From NCBI GenBank assembly GCA_017533915.1, contig JAFWHX010000017.1:62001-126000 (forward strand): DNA of 64,000 nucleotides. Reading direction: 5' to 3'. A program made the translations under genes and the position numbers. Of this stretch, positions 8,443-17,529 are shown piece by piece (within the stretch, counting starts at the first letter, position 1; each line of letters begins with the position of its first letter). This stretch comes from Eubacterium sp. (GTDB lineage: Bacteria > Bacillota > Clostridia > Peptostreptococcales > Anaerovoracaceae). The notes beneath the pieces were generated by a model. That model was not told the DNA's origin and made no database searches. It was given only the letters and a program-made list of their open reading frames with translations.

Positions 8443-8557
8443 TAGTTTGTAAAAGAATGAGAAGTACTTGATTTCTCGTAAATCATATTTCATTACATAT
8501 CTCCGGGCGCATCCTGAACAGGGTGTATTGGGAAGTATGTAAGGAGAGGAGACTATC

Positions 8558-8983
8558 ATGGCAAAGGTTGCAATAGTTTATTGGAGTGGTTCTGGTCATA
8601 CTGAGAAGATGGCTCAGGCGGTCTGCGAAGGCGCCAAGGCAGCCGGAGCGGATGCACATCTTTACAAGGCTATGGACTTCAGTGCCAGCATGGTGAATCA
8701 GTTTGATACCGTTGCGTTTGGATGCCCGGCGCGTGGAAATGAGCAGCTTGAGGAGGAGACTATGCAGCCTCTGTGGGATGCCTGCAAGACTCAGCTGAAG
8801 GGCAAGAGGATCGGCCTGTTTGGCTCATACGGCGCAGGCGGCGGTCCGTGGATGCAGTCCTGGGAAGAAGATGCTGACAAGGCTGGCGCAAAGCTTGCAT
8901 GCCTGTCAGTGATATGCAAAGGTGACCCTGATCAGCATACTCTCAAAGAGTGTGTGGTAATGGGCGTTTCACTGGCCAGATAA
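8558..8983 (+). CDS. Flavodoxin (short-chain)
   Basis: A 141-residue FMN-binding electron carrier. The phosphate-binding loop WSGSGHTEKMA is near residues 9-19. The ring-binding segments are GCPARGNEQLEEETM (about 57-71) and GSYGAGGGPWMQSWEEDA (about 90-107), all typical of short-chain flavodoxins. The length is normal. AAGGAGAGG lies at good spacing before the ATG. A predicted promoter lies upstream and a strong terminator lies directly downstream, so it is probably mostly monocistronic, with possible read-through into the membrane-protein/MATE pair. The redox partner is not evident here. Confidence 0.93.
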   Translation: MAKVAIVYWSGSGHTEKMAQAVCEGAKAAGADAHLYKAMDFSASMVNQFDTVAFGCPARGNEQLEEETMQPLWDACKTQLKGKRIGLFGSYGAGGGPWMQSWEEDADKAGAKLACLSVICKGDPDQHTLKECVVMGVSLAR

Positions 8984-9001
8984 GCTTTTTTCGATTGATT
9001 T

Positions 9002-9040
9002 GCCGGGGCATGCATGGTTGGTGCCCCGGCGTATTTTTTT
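9002..9040 (+). terminator. Strong terminator between flavodoxin and membrane-protein genes
   Basis: A nine-base perfect stem GCCGGGGCA/TGCCCCGGC is followed by GTA and seven T residues. The T tract runs directly into the AGGAG ribosome site of the next gene, whose ATG is at 9051. Confidence 0.92.
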
Positions 9041-9050
9041 AGGAGTAGAT

Positions 9051-9407
9051 ATGTCACTTATCACAGTAGGAATAGTAGTTGGTTTAGCGTGGATCTTTAT
9101 TTCTGTTCTTGGAATGAGCGCAGCTCCTGAAGAACGTAATGACATCAATTCAGATGGAACAAACACTCTTCTCAGCGCGGTAGGCTATATGGCTGTAATG
9201 TATGCGTGCATGTATTTCAAGTCGGATGCCATGGACTGGGTCGCTTTCATACTGCTGGGTCTTCTGGCGCTTGTCCCGCTTGCAGGCGCGATAGCGCTGA
9301 TAGTCAAGCATGAAGTCTCGCCAAGAAGGATGCTGTCTGCGCTGATATCCAGTCTGGTACCATTGTTTATCGATGGATGTATTTTGTACACTTGCATACT
9401 CAAATAA
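9051..9407 (+). CDS. Small four-helix membrane protein, unknown function
   Basis: A 118-residue hydrophobic protein with about four predicted membrane helices: residues 2-23, about 42-58, about 62-83 and about 95-115. A polar loop (APEERNDINSDGTN) follows the first helix. I do not recognise a family. A longer reading from 9000 would pass through the terminator hairpin, so the ATG at 9051, with AGGAG six bases upstream, is chosen. It ends 15 bp before the MATE exporter gene, suggesting co-translation and possibly a shared role. No promoter was found between the terminator and the start, so transcription presumably depends on read-through. Confidence 0.75.
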   Translation: MSLITVGIVVGLAWIFISVLGMSAAPEERNDINSDGTNTLLSAVGYMAVMYACMYFKSDAMDWVAFILLGLLALVPLAGAIALIVKHEVSPRRMLSALISSLVPLFIDGCILYTCILK

Positions 9408-9422
9408 TTTGCCGCAAAAACG

Positions 9423-10865
9423 ATGAATGATCTGACTAAGGGAAGCGTTTTCGGTACGATCGTAAAATTCTCTCTGCCATACTTCGCGGCATATTTTCTG
9501 CAGACGTTCTACGGTCTGGCAGATCTTTTCATCACAGGACAGTTCTGCGGAGCCGATACGATAACTGCAGTCGCGGGCGGAAGCCAGCTGATGCATTTTG
9601 TGACCGTAGTCATAGTCGGGCTTGCCGTCGGGACTACTGTCATGATCGCACATGAAGTGGGCAGGAGCAGTTCGAACAAAACGCACGAGCATGCTCAAAT
9701 AAACAAGATAATCGGAAACACCGTTACTGTTTTCGCAGCTGCTGCAGCTGCGATGACAGCGGTGCTTCTTTTTAGTGCTCGCGGCATAGTCGGGATCATG
9801 CAGACACCGCCTGAGGCGAAGGCCGGCATGCTCACTTATATCACCATATGCTTCGCCGGTATTCCTTTCATAACGGCATACAACGTGATCGCCGCTGTTT
9901 TCAGAGGACTGGGCGATTCAAGGACTCCTATGTATTTCGTCGGGATCGCCTGCATACTTAACATCGGGCTGGATTATCTTCTGATTGGCGGGCTTTCAAT
10001 GGGAGCGGAAGGTGCTGCATTTGCTACTGTTACAGCGCAGACCGTCAGCGTCATCCTGTCGCTTATATGGATCCATTACAATAACAGACATGCCGTGCAG
10101 GCAGCAGCGGATCCGAATGGCGCCGTAGAGGAAATACAGTCAGATGTCAGTAAGCAGGACAGGGGAATACGTGTGACGAAAGCTGACATTAAGCCTGACA
10201 GAGACATCATAATGGGTTTTGTCAGGATAGGGCTTCCAATAGCGTTCCAGGACGGTTTCATACAGGTATCTTTCCTTGTGATCACTGCGATCGCGAACAG
10301 CCGCGGGGTAGAGATAGCTGCCGCCGTCGGCATAGTGGAGAAGATGATAACATTCCTGTTCCTGGTGCCGTCTTCGATGCTTTCTACGATATCGTCAGTC
10401 GGGGCGCAGGCGGTCGGAGCAGAACTATACGGAAGGGCAAGGAAGGTCTTGTTCACGGGTATGGCGATAGCGTGCTCAGTCGGCATGGTGTTTGCAGTGT
10501 CATTCCAGTTCATCTCTGAGGAAGTTCTTTCGGCGTTCACCAGCGACGCGGATGTGATCAGTTTTGGGTCGCAGTACATCCGCGCGTACATAATCGACTG
10601 TGTGCTGGCGTCGATACACTTCTGCTTCAGCGGCTATTTCAGCTGTATTGGCATGTCGGTCTGGTCGTTCATACATAATGCGGTGTCGATAGTGTGTGTG
10701 AGGATACCGGGTGCTTATATGGCGTCAAAACTCTTCCCGGACAATCTTTTCCCGATGGGGCTCGCGGCACCGATGGGGTCGCTTCTCTCCGCGGTGATCT
10801 GTGTCTGCGTGTATATCTATATACAAAGCCATACTGTCTACGGAGGGGATGACCGCTCCGAGTAA
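9423..10865 (+). CDS. MATE family efflux transporter
   Basis: A 480-residue integral membrane protein of the MatE family, which exports cationic drugs or metabolites in exchange for Na+ or H+. The N-terminus (GSVFGTIVKFSLPYFAAYFLQTFYG fragment, then GLADLFITGQF) is characteristic, and there are about 12 membrane helices. The two MatE halves are joined by a long hydrophilic loop (about residues 220-258, with VEEIQSDVSKQDRGIRV), longer than usual. The second half starts near MGFVRIGLPIAFQDGF. The ATG at 9423 has no strong ribosome site, in line with coupling to the gene ending 15 bp upstream. Substrate unknown. A terminator follows. Confidence 0.92.
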   Translation: MNDLTKGSVFGTIVKFSLPYFAAYFLQTFYGLADLFITGQFCGADTITAVAGGSQLMHFVTVVIVGLAVGTTVMIAHEVGRSSSNKTHEHAQINKIIGNTVTVFAAAAAAMTAVLLFSARGIVGIMQTPPEAKAGMLTYITICFAGIPFITAYNVIAAVFRGLGDSRTPMYFVGIACILNIGLDYLLIGGLSMGAEGAAFATVTAQTVSVILSLIWIHYNNRHAVQAAADPNGAVEEIQSDVSKQDRGIRVTKADIKPDRDIIMGFVRIGLPIAFQDGFIQVSFLVITAIANSRGVEIAAAVGIVEKMITFLFLVPSSMLSTISSVGAQAVGAELYGRARKVLFTGMAIACSVGMVFAVSFQFISEEVLSAFTSDADVISFGSQYIRAYIIDCVLASIHFCFSGYFSCIGMSVWSFIHNAVSIVCVRIPGAYMASKLFPDNLFPMGLAAPMGSLLSAVICVCVYIYIQSHTVYGGDDRSE

Positions 10866-10930
10866 AAAGGCAACACTGTCTGCAGCGGGAAATGACCGCT
10901 CAGAAGTGCTTGAATTTCAATGTGATTCAC

Positions 10931-10964
10931 GTGCTCTATGCGTTGACATGGAGCGCTTTTTTTT
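10931..10964 (+). terminator. Terminator after the MATE gene
   Basis: The ten-base stem GTGCTCTATG/CATGGAGCGC, with G-U pairs and a six-base loop, is followed by eight T residues. It overlaps a consensus promoter for putP. Confidence 0.85.
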
Positions 10965-10971
10965 GTATAAT
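10943..10971 (+). promoter_or_regulatory. Perfect-consensus sigma-A promoter for putP, inside the terminator
   Basis: TTGACA (10943-10948), exactly 17 bp, TATAAT (10966-10971). The -35 box spans the hairpin loop and the start of the 3' stem, and the spacer contains the terminator's T tract. It predicts a leader of about 127 bases before putP at 11105. Confidence 0.85.
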
Positions 10972-11104
10972 TTTTATTAGTGTTATTTTGCGGTATTGTA
11001 TCCTTTTTTCATTGCGAGGACATGATCAGGAGGCGTATTTTAGGGCTGTCCGATCGATGCGGATATGAGCGCAGAACGCAATAAAAGAATGAAGGAGTGG
11101 TTTT

Positions 11105-12646
11105 ATGTCAAATGTACTGATCATCGCGGCCATAATCGGTTATATGGCACTGGTGGTAGGAATCGGTTTTTACTTCACGAGCAAGAACAAGTCGACAGAT
11201 GACTTCTATCTTGGCGGACGTAAGCTCGGGCCTTTTGTAACAGCCATGTCGGCTGAGGCATCGGATATGTCCAGCTGGCTTCTCATGGGTCTTCCGGGCG
11301 TAGCTCTTGCGGGACTTGTCGGTATGACGGGAACGTTTGCCGAGGCGGTATGGACCGCAGTCGGCCTTGCTGTCGGGACCTATGTCAACTGGCTGATCGT
11401 AGCAAAGAGGCTCAGGCTCTATTCTGAGCATATCGGCGCAAATACGATACCGGATTATCTGTCGAACAGGTTCAACGATAAGAGCGGAGCGCTCATAGGG
11501 ATCGCCGCGCTTATTATCATCGTGTTCTTTGTGCCGTATGTTGCATCAGGCTTTGCGGGTGTAGGTAAGCTCTTCAACAGCCTGTTCGGGATCGATTACC
11601 ACATGGTAATGGTAGTCGGCGCTGTCATCATTGCCACATATACGCTGCTCGGCGGATTCCTGGCGGCTTCCACTACAGACTTCATACAGAGCATCATCAT
11701 GACGATAGCTCTTTTCGTAGTATGCTTCTATGGTATCTCCAGAGCGGGCGGGATCGATCAGGTGATCGCGAATACACAGGATGTTCCGGGATATTTCAGC
11801 CTGACAGGTCCGGACGGTTCATACAGCGCGCTTCCGATAGCCTCGACACTTGCGTGGGGCCTCGGATACTTCGGTATGCCTCACATCCTGCTGAGATTCA
11901 TGGCTATCGAAGACCATGAGAAACTTGCGATGTCAAGACGTATCGCATCTGTCTGGGTAGTTATCTCGATGGGCATCGCGATCTTCATCGGAATCGTCGG
12001 ATATTCATTCGCAAAGGAAGAGGGCATCATAAACGATACGTTCGATCCGGAGAGGATCATAGTGTACATCGCATCATATATAAGCAAAGTGAATCCGCTG
12101 ATGGCTATCGTCGCGGGGCTTATCATTTCCGGAATCCTGGCGTCCATCATGTCGACGTCAGACTCACAGCTCCTTGCGGCAAGCTCCAGTGTGTCAGAGA
12201 ACATCATCCACAGATTCATTGTCAAAGACATGTCAGCCGTGAATCAGATGATCCTCGCAAGGGTGACTGTAGTCATAATCGCAGTACTTTCATGCATGTT
12301 CGCTTGGGATCCGAATTCAAGCGTATTCCGTATCGTGTCTTTCGCCTGGGCAGGATTCGGCGCGTCATTCGGGCCAGTCGTTTTGTTCAGCCTGTTCTGG
12401 AAGAAGACGAACAAGTGGGGCGCGCTTCTCGGCATGCTGTCCGGCGGTATCATGATATTCGTCTGGAAGTTCGGGATCGCGAACCTCGGCGGGATCTTCA
12501 CTATCTATGAGCTGCTTCCGGCATTCGTGGTGAACTGCATAGTGATACTTGTCGTCAGCATCGTGACAGGCGGTCCGGACAAGGAGACTGCAGAGACATT
12601 CGATAAAGTTAACGAGATGGTCAAAGAGAATAAGGCATTCAACTAG
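11105..12646 (+). CDS. putP: Sodium/proline symporter
   Basis: A 513-residue member of the sodium:solute symporter family, importing proline with Na+ across the cytoplasmic membrane. Diagnostic segments are STDDFYLGGRKLGPFVTAMS (about 30-49), SAEASDMSSWLLMGLPG (about 48-64), GFLAASTTDFIQS (about 183-195) and SGILASIMSTSDSQLLAASS (about 341-360). Thirteen membrane helices are expected for this family and the length is typical. AAGGAG precedes the ATG. It has its own consensus promoter. The gap to valS is only 46 bp with no terminator, so valS is probably co-transcribed. Confidence 0.95.
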   Translation: MSNVLIIAAIIGYMALVVGIGFYFTSKNKSTDDFYLGGRKLGPFVTAMSAEASDMSSWLLMGLPGVALAGLVGMTGTFAEAVWTAVGLAVGTYVNWLIVAKRLRLYSEHIGANTIPDYLSNRFNDKSGALIGIAALIIIVFFVPYVASGFAGVGKLFNSLFGIDYHMVMVVGAVIIATYTLLGGFLAASTTDFIQSIIMTIALFVVCFYGISRAGGIDQVIANTQDVPGYFSLTGPDGSYSALPIASTLAWGLGYFGMPHILLRFMAIEDHEKLAMSRRIASVWVVISMGIAIFIGIVGYSFAKEEGIINDTFDPERIIVYIASYISKVNPLMAIVAGLIISGILASIMSTSDSQLLAASSSVSENIIHRFIVKDMSAVNQMILARVTVVIIAVLSCMFAWDPNSSVFRIVSFAWAGFGASFGPVVLFSLFWKKTNKWGALLGMLSGGIMIFVWKFGIANLGGIFTIYELLPAFVVNCIVILVVSIVTGGPDKETAETFDKVNEMVKENKAFN

Positions 12647-12692
12647 CATATATAGCTGTTAAATATATTTGAACTACGAGAGGGAACGACAA

Positions 12693-15401
12693 ATGGGAAA
12701 AAATCTGGCAAAGACATATGATCCTAAGGATTTTGAGGACAGGATCTATAAGATGTGGGAGGAGAACGGATGCTTCAGAGCCGAAGTTGATCCGAACAAG
12801 AAACCGTACACTATCATGATGCCACCTCCAAATATCACAGGACAGCTCCATATGGGGCATGCGCTGGATCAGACACTTCAGGATGTGCTCACGAGATGGA
12901 AGAGGATGGAAGGCTACAGTGCCTTGTGGCTTCCGGGATCTGACCATGCAAGTATCGCGACCGAAGTCAAGGTAGTGAATGCGATACGTGAGAAGGAGGG
13001 ACTCGAGAAAGAAGACCTCGGGCGTGAGGAATTCCTGAAGCGCGCATGGGAATGGAAGAAAGAATACGGCGGACGCATAACGCGCCAGTGCCGTAAGCTC
13101 GGAGACTCCTGCGACTGGAGCCGCGAGCGATTCACTATGGACGAAGGGTGCAGCAAAGCTGTAAGAAAACAGTTCTGCAACCTGTATAAAAAAGGCCTCA
13201 TCTACAAAGGAAACCGGCTCGTGAACTGGTGTCCGAGCTGCGGGACCTCGCTGTCTGACGCTGAGGTAGAGCATGAGGACGTAGAAGGAAAATACTGGTA
13301 CTTCCGTTATCCGTCTGCTGAGGAGAACGGTCCTGACATCATGGTCGCTACATCACGTCCTGAGACGATGTTCGGAGACGTTGCAATCGCAGTGAACGGA
13401 GAAGACGAGAGATATAAAGACGTCGTCGGTCACAAGGTCATCCTTCCTATCGTAGGACGCGAGATCCCTGTTATCGCTGACCCGTATCCGGATCCGGAAA
13501 AAGGAACCGGTGCTGTAAAGATCACTCCGGCGCACGACCCTAACGACTTTGAGGTAGGGGAGCGCCACGGACTTGAGGTCCTCGCCTGCATCGGCAAAGA
13601 CGCAAAGATGACTGCAGTCGCTGGTAAATACGAGGGTATGGACAGGTACGAGTGCAGAAAGCTCTGGGTCAAGGAACTCGAAGACGCAGGATACCTTGTG
13701 AAAACTGAGAAGATGACCATTCCTGTAGGAACGTGCTACAGATGCCATACGGTCATCGAGCCTATGCTTTCAGAGCAGTGGTTCGTGAAGATGCAGGAGC
13801 TCGCAAAGCCGGCTATAGAAGCGGCCGAATCAGGAAAGCTCCAGCATGTTCCTGACAGGTTCCAGAAAGTATATCTGAGATGGCTTTACGAGATCCGTGA
13901 CTGGTGCATCTCGCGCCAGCTGTGGTGGGGACACAGGATCCCGGCATGGTACTGCGATGACTGCGGTGAAGTGATCGTTTCTGAAGAGGATCCGACAGTC
14001 TGCCCGAAGTGCGGATGTAAACATCTGCATCAGGATGAAGATGTGCTTGATACATGGTTCAGCTCGGCGCTGTGGCCGTTCTCTACACTCGGATGGCCTG
14101 AGAAGACAAAGGACCTCGAGTATTTTTATCCGACAGACGTCCTTGTGACAGGATACGACATAATCTTCTTCTGGGTCGTGAGAATGGTGTTCTCAGGCTG
14201 CGAAGCCATGGGAGAGCCGCCGTTCAAATATGTATATGTCCACGGCCTGGTCCGCGACGCTGAAGGCCGCAAGATGAGCAAATCGCTCGGAAACGGCATC
14301 GACCCGCTTGAAGAGATCGATAAATACGGCGCAGACGCGCTCCGATTCATGCTGACTACCGGCATCACGCCTGGTAACGACATGAGGTATAAGATAGACA
14401 GAATACTGAACGCCAGAAACTTTGCCAACAAGCTGTGGAATGCTTCGCGTTATGTCATCATGAATCTTCAGGATGATAATGGCGAATTCCTCGAGCTCGC
14501 TGACGGGGCCGGAAAAGGTTTCGACGGTACGACGGACTTCAGCGGTATCGCACTCCGTGACGAAGATAAATGGATGATCTCCAGGCTGAACGAAGCGGTG
14601 AAATACGTGACGGATGAGTTGGACAAGTTCGATCTCGCCCTCGCAGGCCAGCGTGTGTACGACCTTATATGGAACGAGTACTGCGACTGGTATATAGAGA
14701 TCACCAAGAAGCGTCTGTACGGGGACGACGAGGAGGATAAGAAGGTCGCGAGGTTCGTGCTCGTCATGGTGCTCAAGAACATGCTCGAGCTGCTCCATCC
14801 GTTCATGCCGTTCATCACTGAGGAGATCTGGAGCTTCCTGCCGCATTCCGATAAGGAGTTAGAGTATCTGATCAAAGCCTGCTGGCCTGTTTATTCAGAG
14901 GGTCGCTCGTTCCCGGCAGAAGAGAAAAAGCTTGAGATGGCGATGGAGGCAGTCACAGCTGTCCGTAACATCAGAGCCGAGGCAGATGCAGCGCCGTCAA
15001 AGAAGCTTACGGCAGTGATCCTTGCAGAAGGTGACGCGCTGCAGACACTTAAGGACGGCGAGAGATATGTCCAGGAGCTTGCAGGTATATCGGAGATCAC
15101 ATTTGTGACAGACAAGGCAGATGTGCCTGAGGACGCGATGTCCAAGGTCATCAGCAAAGCTCAGATATTTATACCTCTGGCGGAGCTCGTGGACTTCAAA
15201 GAAGAATTTGCCAGGCTTTCAAAAGAAAAAGAAAGGCTGGAAGGAGAAGTAGAAAGAGTCGAAAAGAAGCTCTCTAATCAGGGCTTTGTCGCTAAAGCTC
15301 CGGAAAAGGTAGTTCAGGCTGAACGAGACAAAGAAGCACAGTATAAAGAGATGCTTGCAAAAGTGGAAGAACAGCTGGCCGACGTAGAGAAGCGTATATA
15401 G
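12693..15401 (+). CDS. valS: Valyl-tRNA synthetase
   Basis: A class I synthetase charging tRNA-Val. The HIGH-type motif occurs in [15 protein letters not shown] (about residues 45-59) and the second catalytic motif is KMSKS (about 527). The editing domain includes [14 protein letters not shown] Cys pair cluster (CDDCG ... CPKCG) lies near residue 425. The C-terminal coiled-coil arm, rich in Lys and Glu, runs from about residue 830. The frame extends to a TTG at 12669, but the ATG at 12693, after GAGAGGGA, is preferred. Total length is 902 residues, normal for the family. In many Firmicutes valS is preceded by a T-box leader; here the 46-bp gap leaves no room for one. Confidence 0.97.
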   Translation: MGKNLAKTYDPKDFEDRIYKMWEENGCFRAEVDPNKKPYTIMMPPPNITGQLHMGHALDQTLQDVLTRWKRMEGYSALWLPGSDHASIATEVKVVNAIREKEGLEKEDLGREEFLKRAWEWKKEYGGRITRQCRKLGDSCDWSRERFTMDEGCSKAVRKQFCNLYKKGLIYKGNRLVNWCPSCGTSLSDAEVEHEDVEGKYWYFRYPSAEENGPDIMVATSRPETMFGDVAIAVNGEDERYKDVVGHKVILPIVGREIPVIADPYPDPEKGTGAVKITPAHDPNDFEVGERHGLEVLACIGKDAKMTAVAGKYEGMDRYECRKLWVKELEDAGYLVKTEKMTIPVGTCYRCHTVIEPMLSEQWFVKMQELAKPAIEAAESGKLQHVPDRFQKVYLRWLYEIRDWCISRQLWWGHRIPAWYCDDCGEVIVSEEDPTVCPKCGCKHLHQDEDVLDTWFSSALWPFSTLGWPEKTKDLEYFYPTDVLVTGYDIIFFWVVRMVFSGCEAMGEPPFKYVYVHGLVRDAEGRKMSKSLGNGIDPLEEIDKYGADALRFMLTTGITPGNDMRYKIDRILNARNFANKLWNASRYVIMNLQDDNGEFLELADGAGKGFDGTTDFSGIALRDEDKWMISRLNEAVKYVTDELDKFDLALAGQRVYDLIWNEYCDWYIEITKKRLYGDDEEDKKVARFVLVMVLKNMLELLHPFMPFITEEIWSFLPHSDKELEYLIKACWPVYSEGRSFPAEEKKLEMAMEAVTAVRNIRAEADAAPSKKLTAVILAEGDALQTLKDGERYVQELAGISEITFVTDKADVPEDAMSKVISKAQIFIPLAELVDFKEEFARLSKEKERLEGEVERVEKKLSNQGFVAKAPEKVVQAERDKEAQYKEMLAKVEEQLADVEKRI

Positions 15402-15476
15402 AGAAACGCATCTGGCTGCGAACTGCAGCAGGAGCAGACCGGAGCAAGCTGTTGAAAGATACAGATAAGTGTTGAT

Positions 15477-16910
15477 ATGGGACGTAAGACGGCGGAAGAG
15501 AGAATAGGTGAGTTCCTGAGATTCGGGAGCCGGCTCGGGTTGGAGCGCATAACTGAGCTAATGCACAGGCTCGGCGACCCGCAGGACGATCTTGAAGTGA
15601 TCCATATCGCCGGAACGAACGGAAAAGGATCAACTTCCAGATATATCTATGAGACTTTGATAGAGGCCGGATATAATGCCGGAATATACACATCGCCGTT
15701 CATCGAGAAGTTCAACGAGCGGATCGAAGCTGGCCGCCATGTCATATCTGATGAGGATCTGGAAGAATGCACAGATGTTGTGCTTGAGAAAGTCAGTCAG
15801 ATGGTGGACGAAGGCATGGAATCTCCGACTGAGTTCGAAGTGGTCACCGCCGTCGCTTTTGTCTGGTTCAAGAAGATCGGCTGCAACGTTGCAGTTCTGG
15901 AAGTCGGTCTCGGCGGACGCGGAGATTCGACCAACATCATAAAAAAGCCTGTGATAACTGTTATCACATCGATCTCGTACGATCACATGGACCGGCTCGG
16001 CTCTACGATAACCGAGATAGCGTCCGAAAAGGCCGGTATCATCAAAAAGGGCTGTCCGGTAGTGGTCAGCACAGAGCGGGAAGCCGCACTGAAGGTATTT
16101 AGTGACAAAGCATCAGAGCTCGGAGCTCCGCTGTACGATACTCGTAAGCTTGCGTCATATACGATAAAAGAGCTGAGACCGGGAGGATCCACATTCGACT
16201 ATTCTGCTGATATCGGCGGAAGCCATGTGTCGATGAACGGGATCGAGATATCCATGGGCGGGGAGCACCAGGTAATAAATGCTGCCGAAGCGATAACTGC
16301 ACTCCTTGTACAGGACAGATTTGATATCAGTGAAGAAGCGATCCGGCGAGGTCTTGGAAAGGCAAAGCAGCCTGGAAGGTTCGAGATCCTTTACGATCCA
16401 AATGAAGATGCATTCGAACAAAACACCCACGTATCAGGTCATGGTACCGGGAATCCGTGGGTGATAATAGACGGCGCGCATAACCAAGACGCCGCGAAGC
16501 GGCTCAGGGCTGCGATGGGGCAGTTCTTCCCGGGCAGACGTGTGCTGTTCGTATGCGGGATACTGGCCGACAAGGATGTGTCCGGGATCCTCGATGAATT
16601 CACAGAGATCGGGACAGACTTCGTAGCGACGGAGCCTGAGAACGAAAGAAAGCTGTCGGCGTATGAGCTTGCAAAAGCGATAAACAGCCGCGGCAAGATG
16701 GTCTATGAGATACCAAAGCCGAAGGATGCAGCAGCTCTCGCGATGTCTATTGCTAAGGGATATGATGTGGTTCTGTTCACTGGATCGCTCTACCTTATCG
16801 GGATGATAAGAAAGCTTCTCCGCGAGAAATATCTCATTAAGGGGAATGTGTGCTTTGACAGGCCGGACAAGGATGACAGTATTTCAGCAGGCATCGATGA
16901 GGACGATTGA
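15477..16910 (+). CDS. folC: Folylpolyglutamate synthase / dihydrofolate synthase
   Basis: A 477-residue Mur-ligase-family enzyme that adds glutamate to folates. The P-loop IAGTNGKGSTS is at residues 45-54, followed by SPFIEKFNERI, which positions the substrate. VLEVGLGGRGDSTN and TSISYDHMDRLGSTITEIA are family signatures, and the C-terminal domain contains IDGAHNQDAA. Following valS is a common gene order in Firmicutes. The ATG at 15477 has only a weak ribosome site. The stop is 16 bp before the acetyltransferase start, indicating an operon. Confidence 0.95.
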   Translation: MGRKTAEERIGEFLRFGSRLGLERITELMHRLGDPQDDLEVIHIAGTNGKGSTSRYIYETLIEAGYNAGIYTSPFIEKFNERIEAGRHVISDEDLEECTDVVLEKVSQMVDEGMESPTEFEVVTAVAFVWFKKIGCNVAVLEVGLGGRGDSTNIIKKPVITVITSISYDHMDRLGSTITEIASEKAGIIKKGCPVVVSTEREAALKVFSDKASELGAPLYDTRKLASYTIKELRPGGSTFDYSADIGGSHVSMNGIEISMGGEHQVINAAEAITALLVQDRFDISEEAIRRGLGKAKQPGRFEILYDPNEDAFEQNTHVSGHGTGNPWVIIDGAHNQDAAKRLRAAMGQFFPGRRVLFVCGILADKDVSGILDEFTEIGTDFVATEPENERKLSAYELAKAINSRGKMVYEIPKPKDAAALAMSIAKGYDVVLFTGSLYLIGMIRKLLREKYLIKGNVCFDRPDKDDSISAGIDEDD

Positions 16911-16926
16911 GAGGAGAAGATCGGAA

Positions 16927-17490
16927 ATGGATGTAAAAAAGCCGAAAAAGCATAAGCTTACGGAGGAAGAGCTGAAGGCGCTTCTCGGGAAAACATGTCC
17001 GGGACGCCAGTGGTTCCTGATGAAGAAAGCTGCAGATTACAACAAGCTCGCTTTGTTCCTCAAGATCAACGGAGTCAATAAGATCGAGCTCGGGAAGAAG
17101 GCTTACACATATGAGGTGGATCTGAGAGACGAGACGATCGCAGGTGCTTTTATACTGACGGAGAAAGCGGTCGGAAGCGTCAGGTCTGACGGGAAAAAGA
17201 TAGGAGACGATGCTGTGGGTGCAGGAGCATCAGAGGATCCCGGAACGAGGTGGTACATCGCGGCTGCAGTAGTCGCGCCTGATTACCGCGGGCACGACAT
17301 CGGCAGGATCATGCTTGACAAGATGAAGAAGCTCGCCGGGGCTGAAGGAGCGAACGCTGTGTATGTTGATGTCACTGAGGACACACCGAGTCCGGACGAT
17401 ATAGACGGAGTGACTGACGCTGCTTCATTCTGGGAGAGCCTGGGTTTTGTTGACTGGGGCGATGGATTGCTTGTTTTATCACTTGATTAA
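16927..17490 (+). CDS. GNAT family N-acetyltransferase
   Basis: A 187-residue protein whose C-terminal half carries the acetyl-CoA-binding motif A of the GNAT fold: AAAVVAPDYRGHDIGRIMLDKM (core VVAPDYRGHDIG), followed by YVDVTEDTP and ASFWESLGFVDWG. The first 35 residues are Lys-rich and precede the fold. A longer frame opens at 16846 inside folC, but the ATG at 16927, preceded by GAGGAG, is the better start. The substrate is unknown. The position between folC and plsX suggests a house-keeping transcription unit but does not reveal the target. Confidence 0.85.
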   Translation: MDVKKPKKHKLTEEELKALLGKTCPGRQWFLMKKAADYNKLALFLKINGVNKIELGKKAYTYEVDLRDETIAGAFILTEKAVGSVRSDGKKIGDDAVGAGASEDPGTRWYIAAAVVAPDYRGHDIGRIMLDKMKKLAGAEGANAVYVDVTEDTPSPDDIDGVTDAASFWESLGFVDWGDGLLVLSLD

Positions 17491-17529
17491 GTGTTGGGAA
17501 GATACGATTTTGCTGGAAGGAGAAAAAAT

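Noticed and set aside
9000-9050. N-terminal extension of the small membrane protein
   Set aside because: It would translate the terminator hairpin; the ATG at 9051 has its own AGGAG.
12669-12692. Upstream TTG start for valS
   Set aside because: The ATG at 12693 has a better ribosome site and matches the family's N-terminus.
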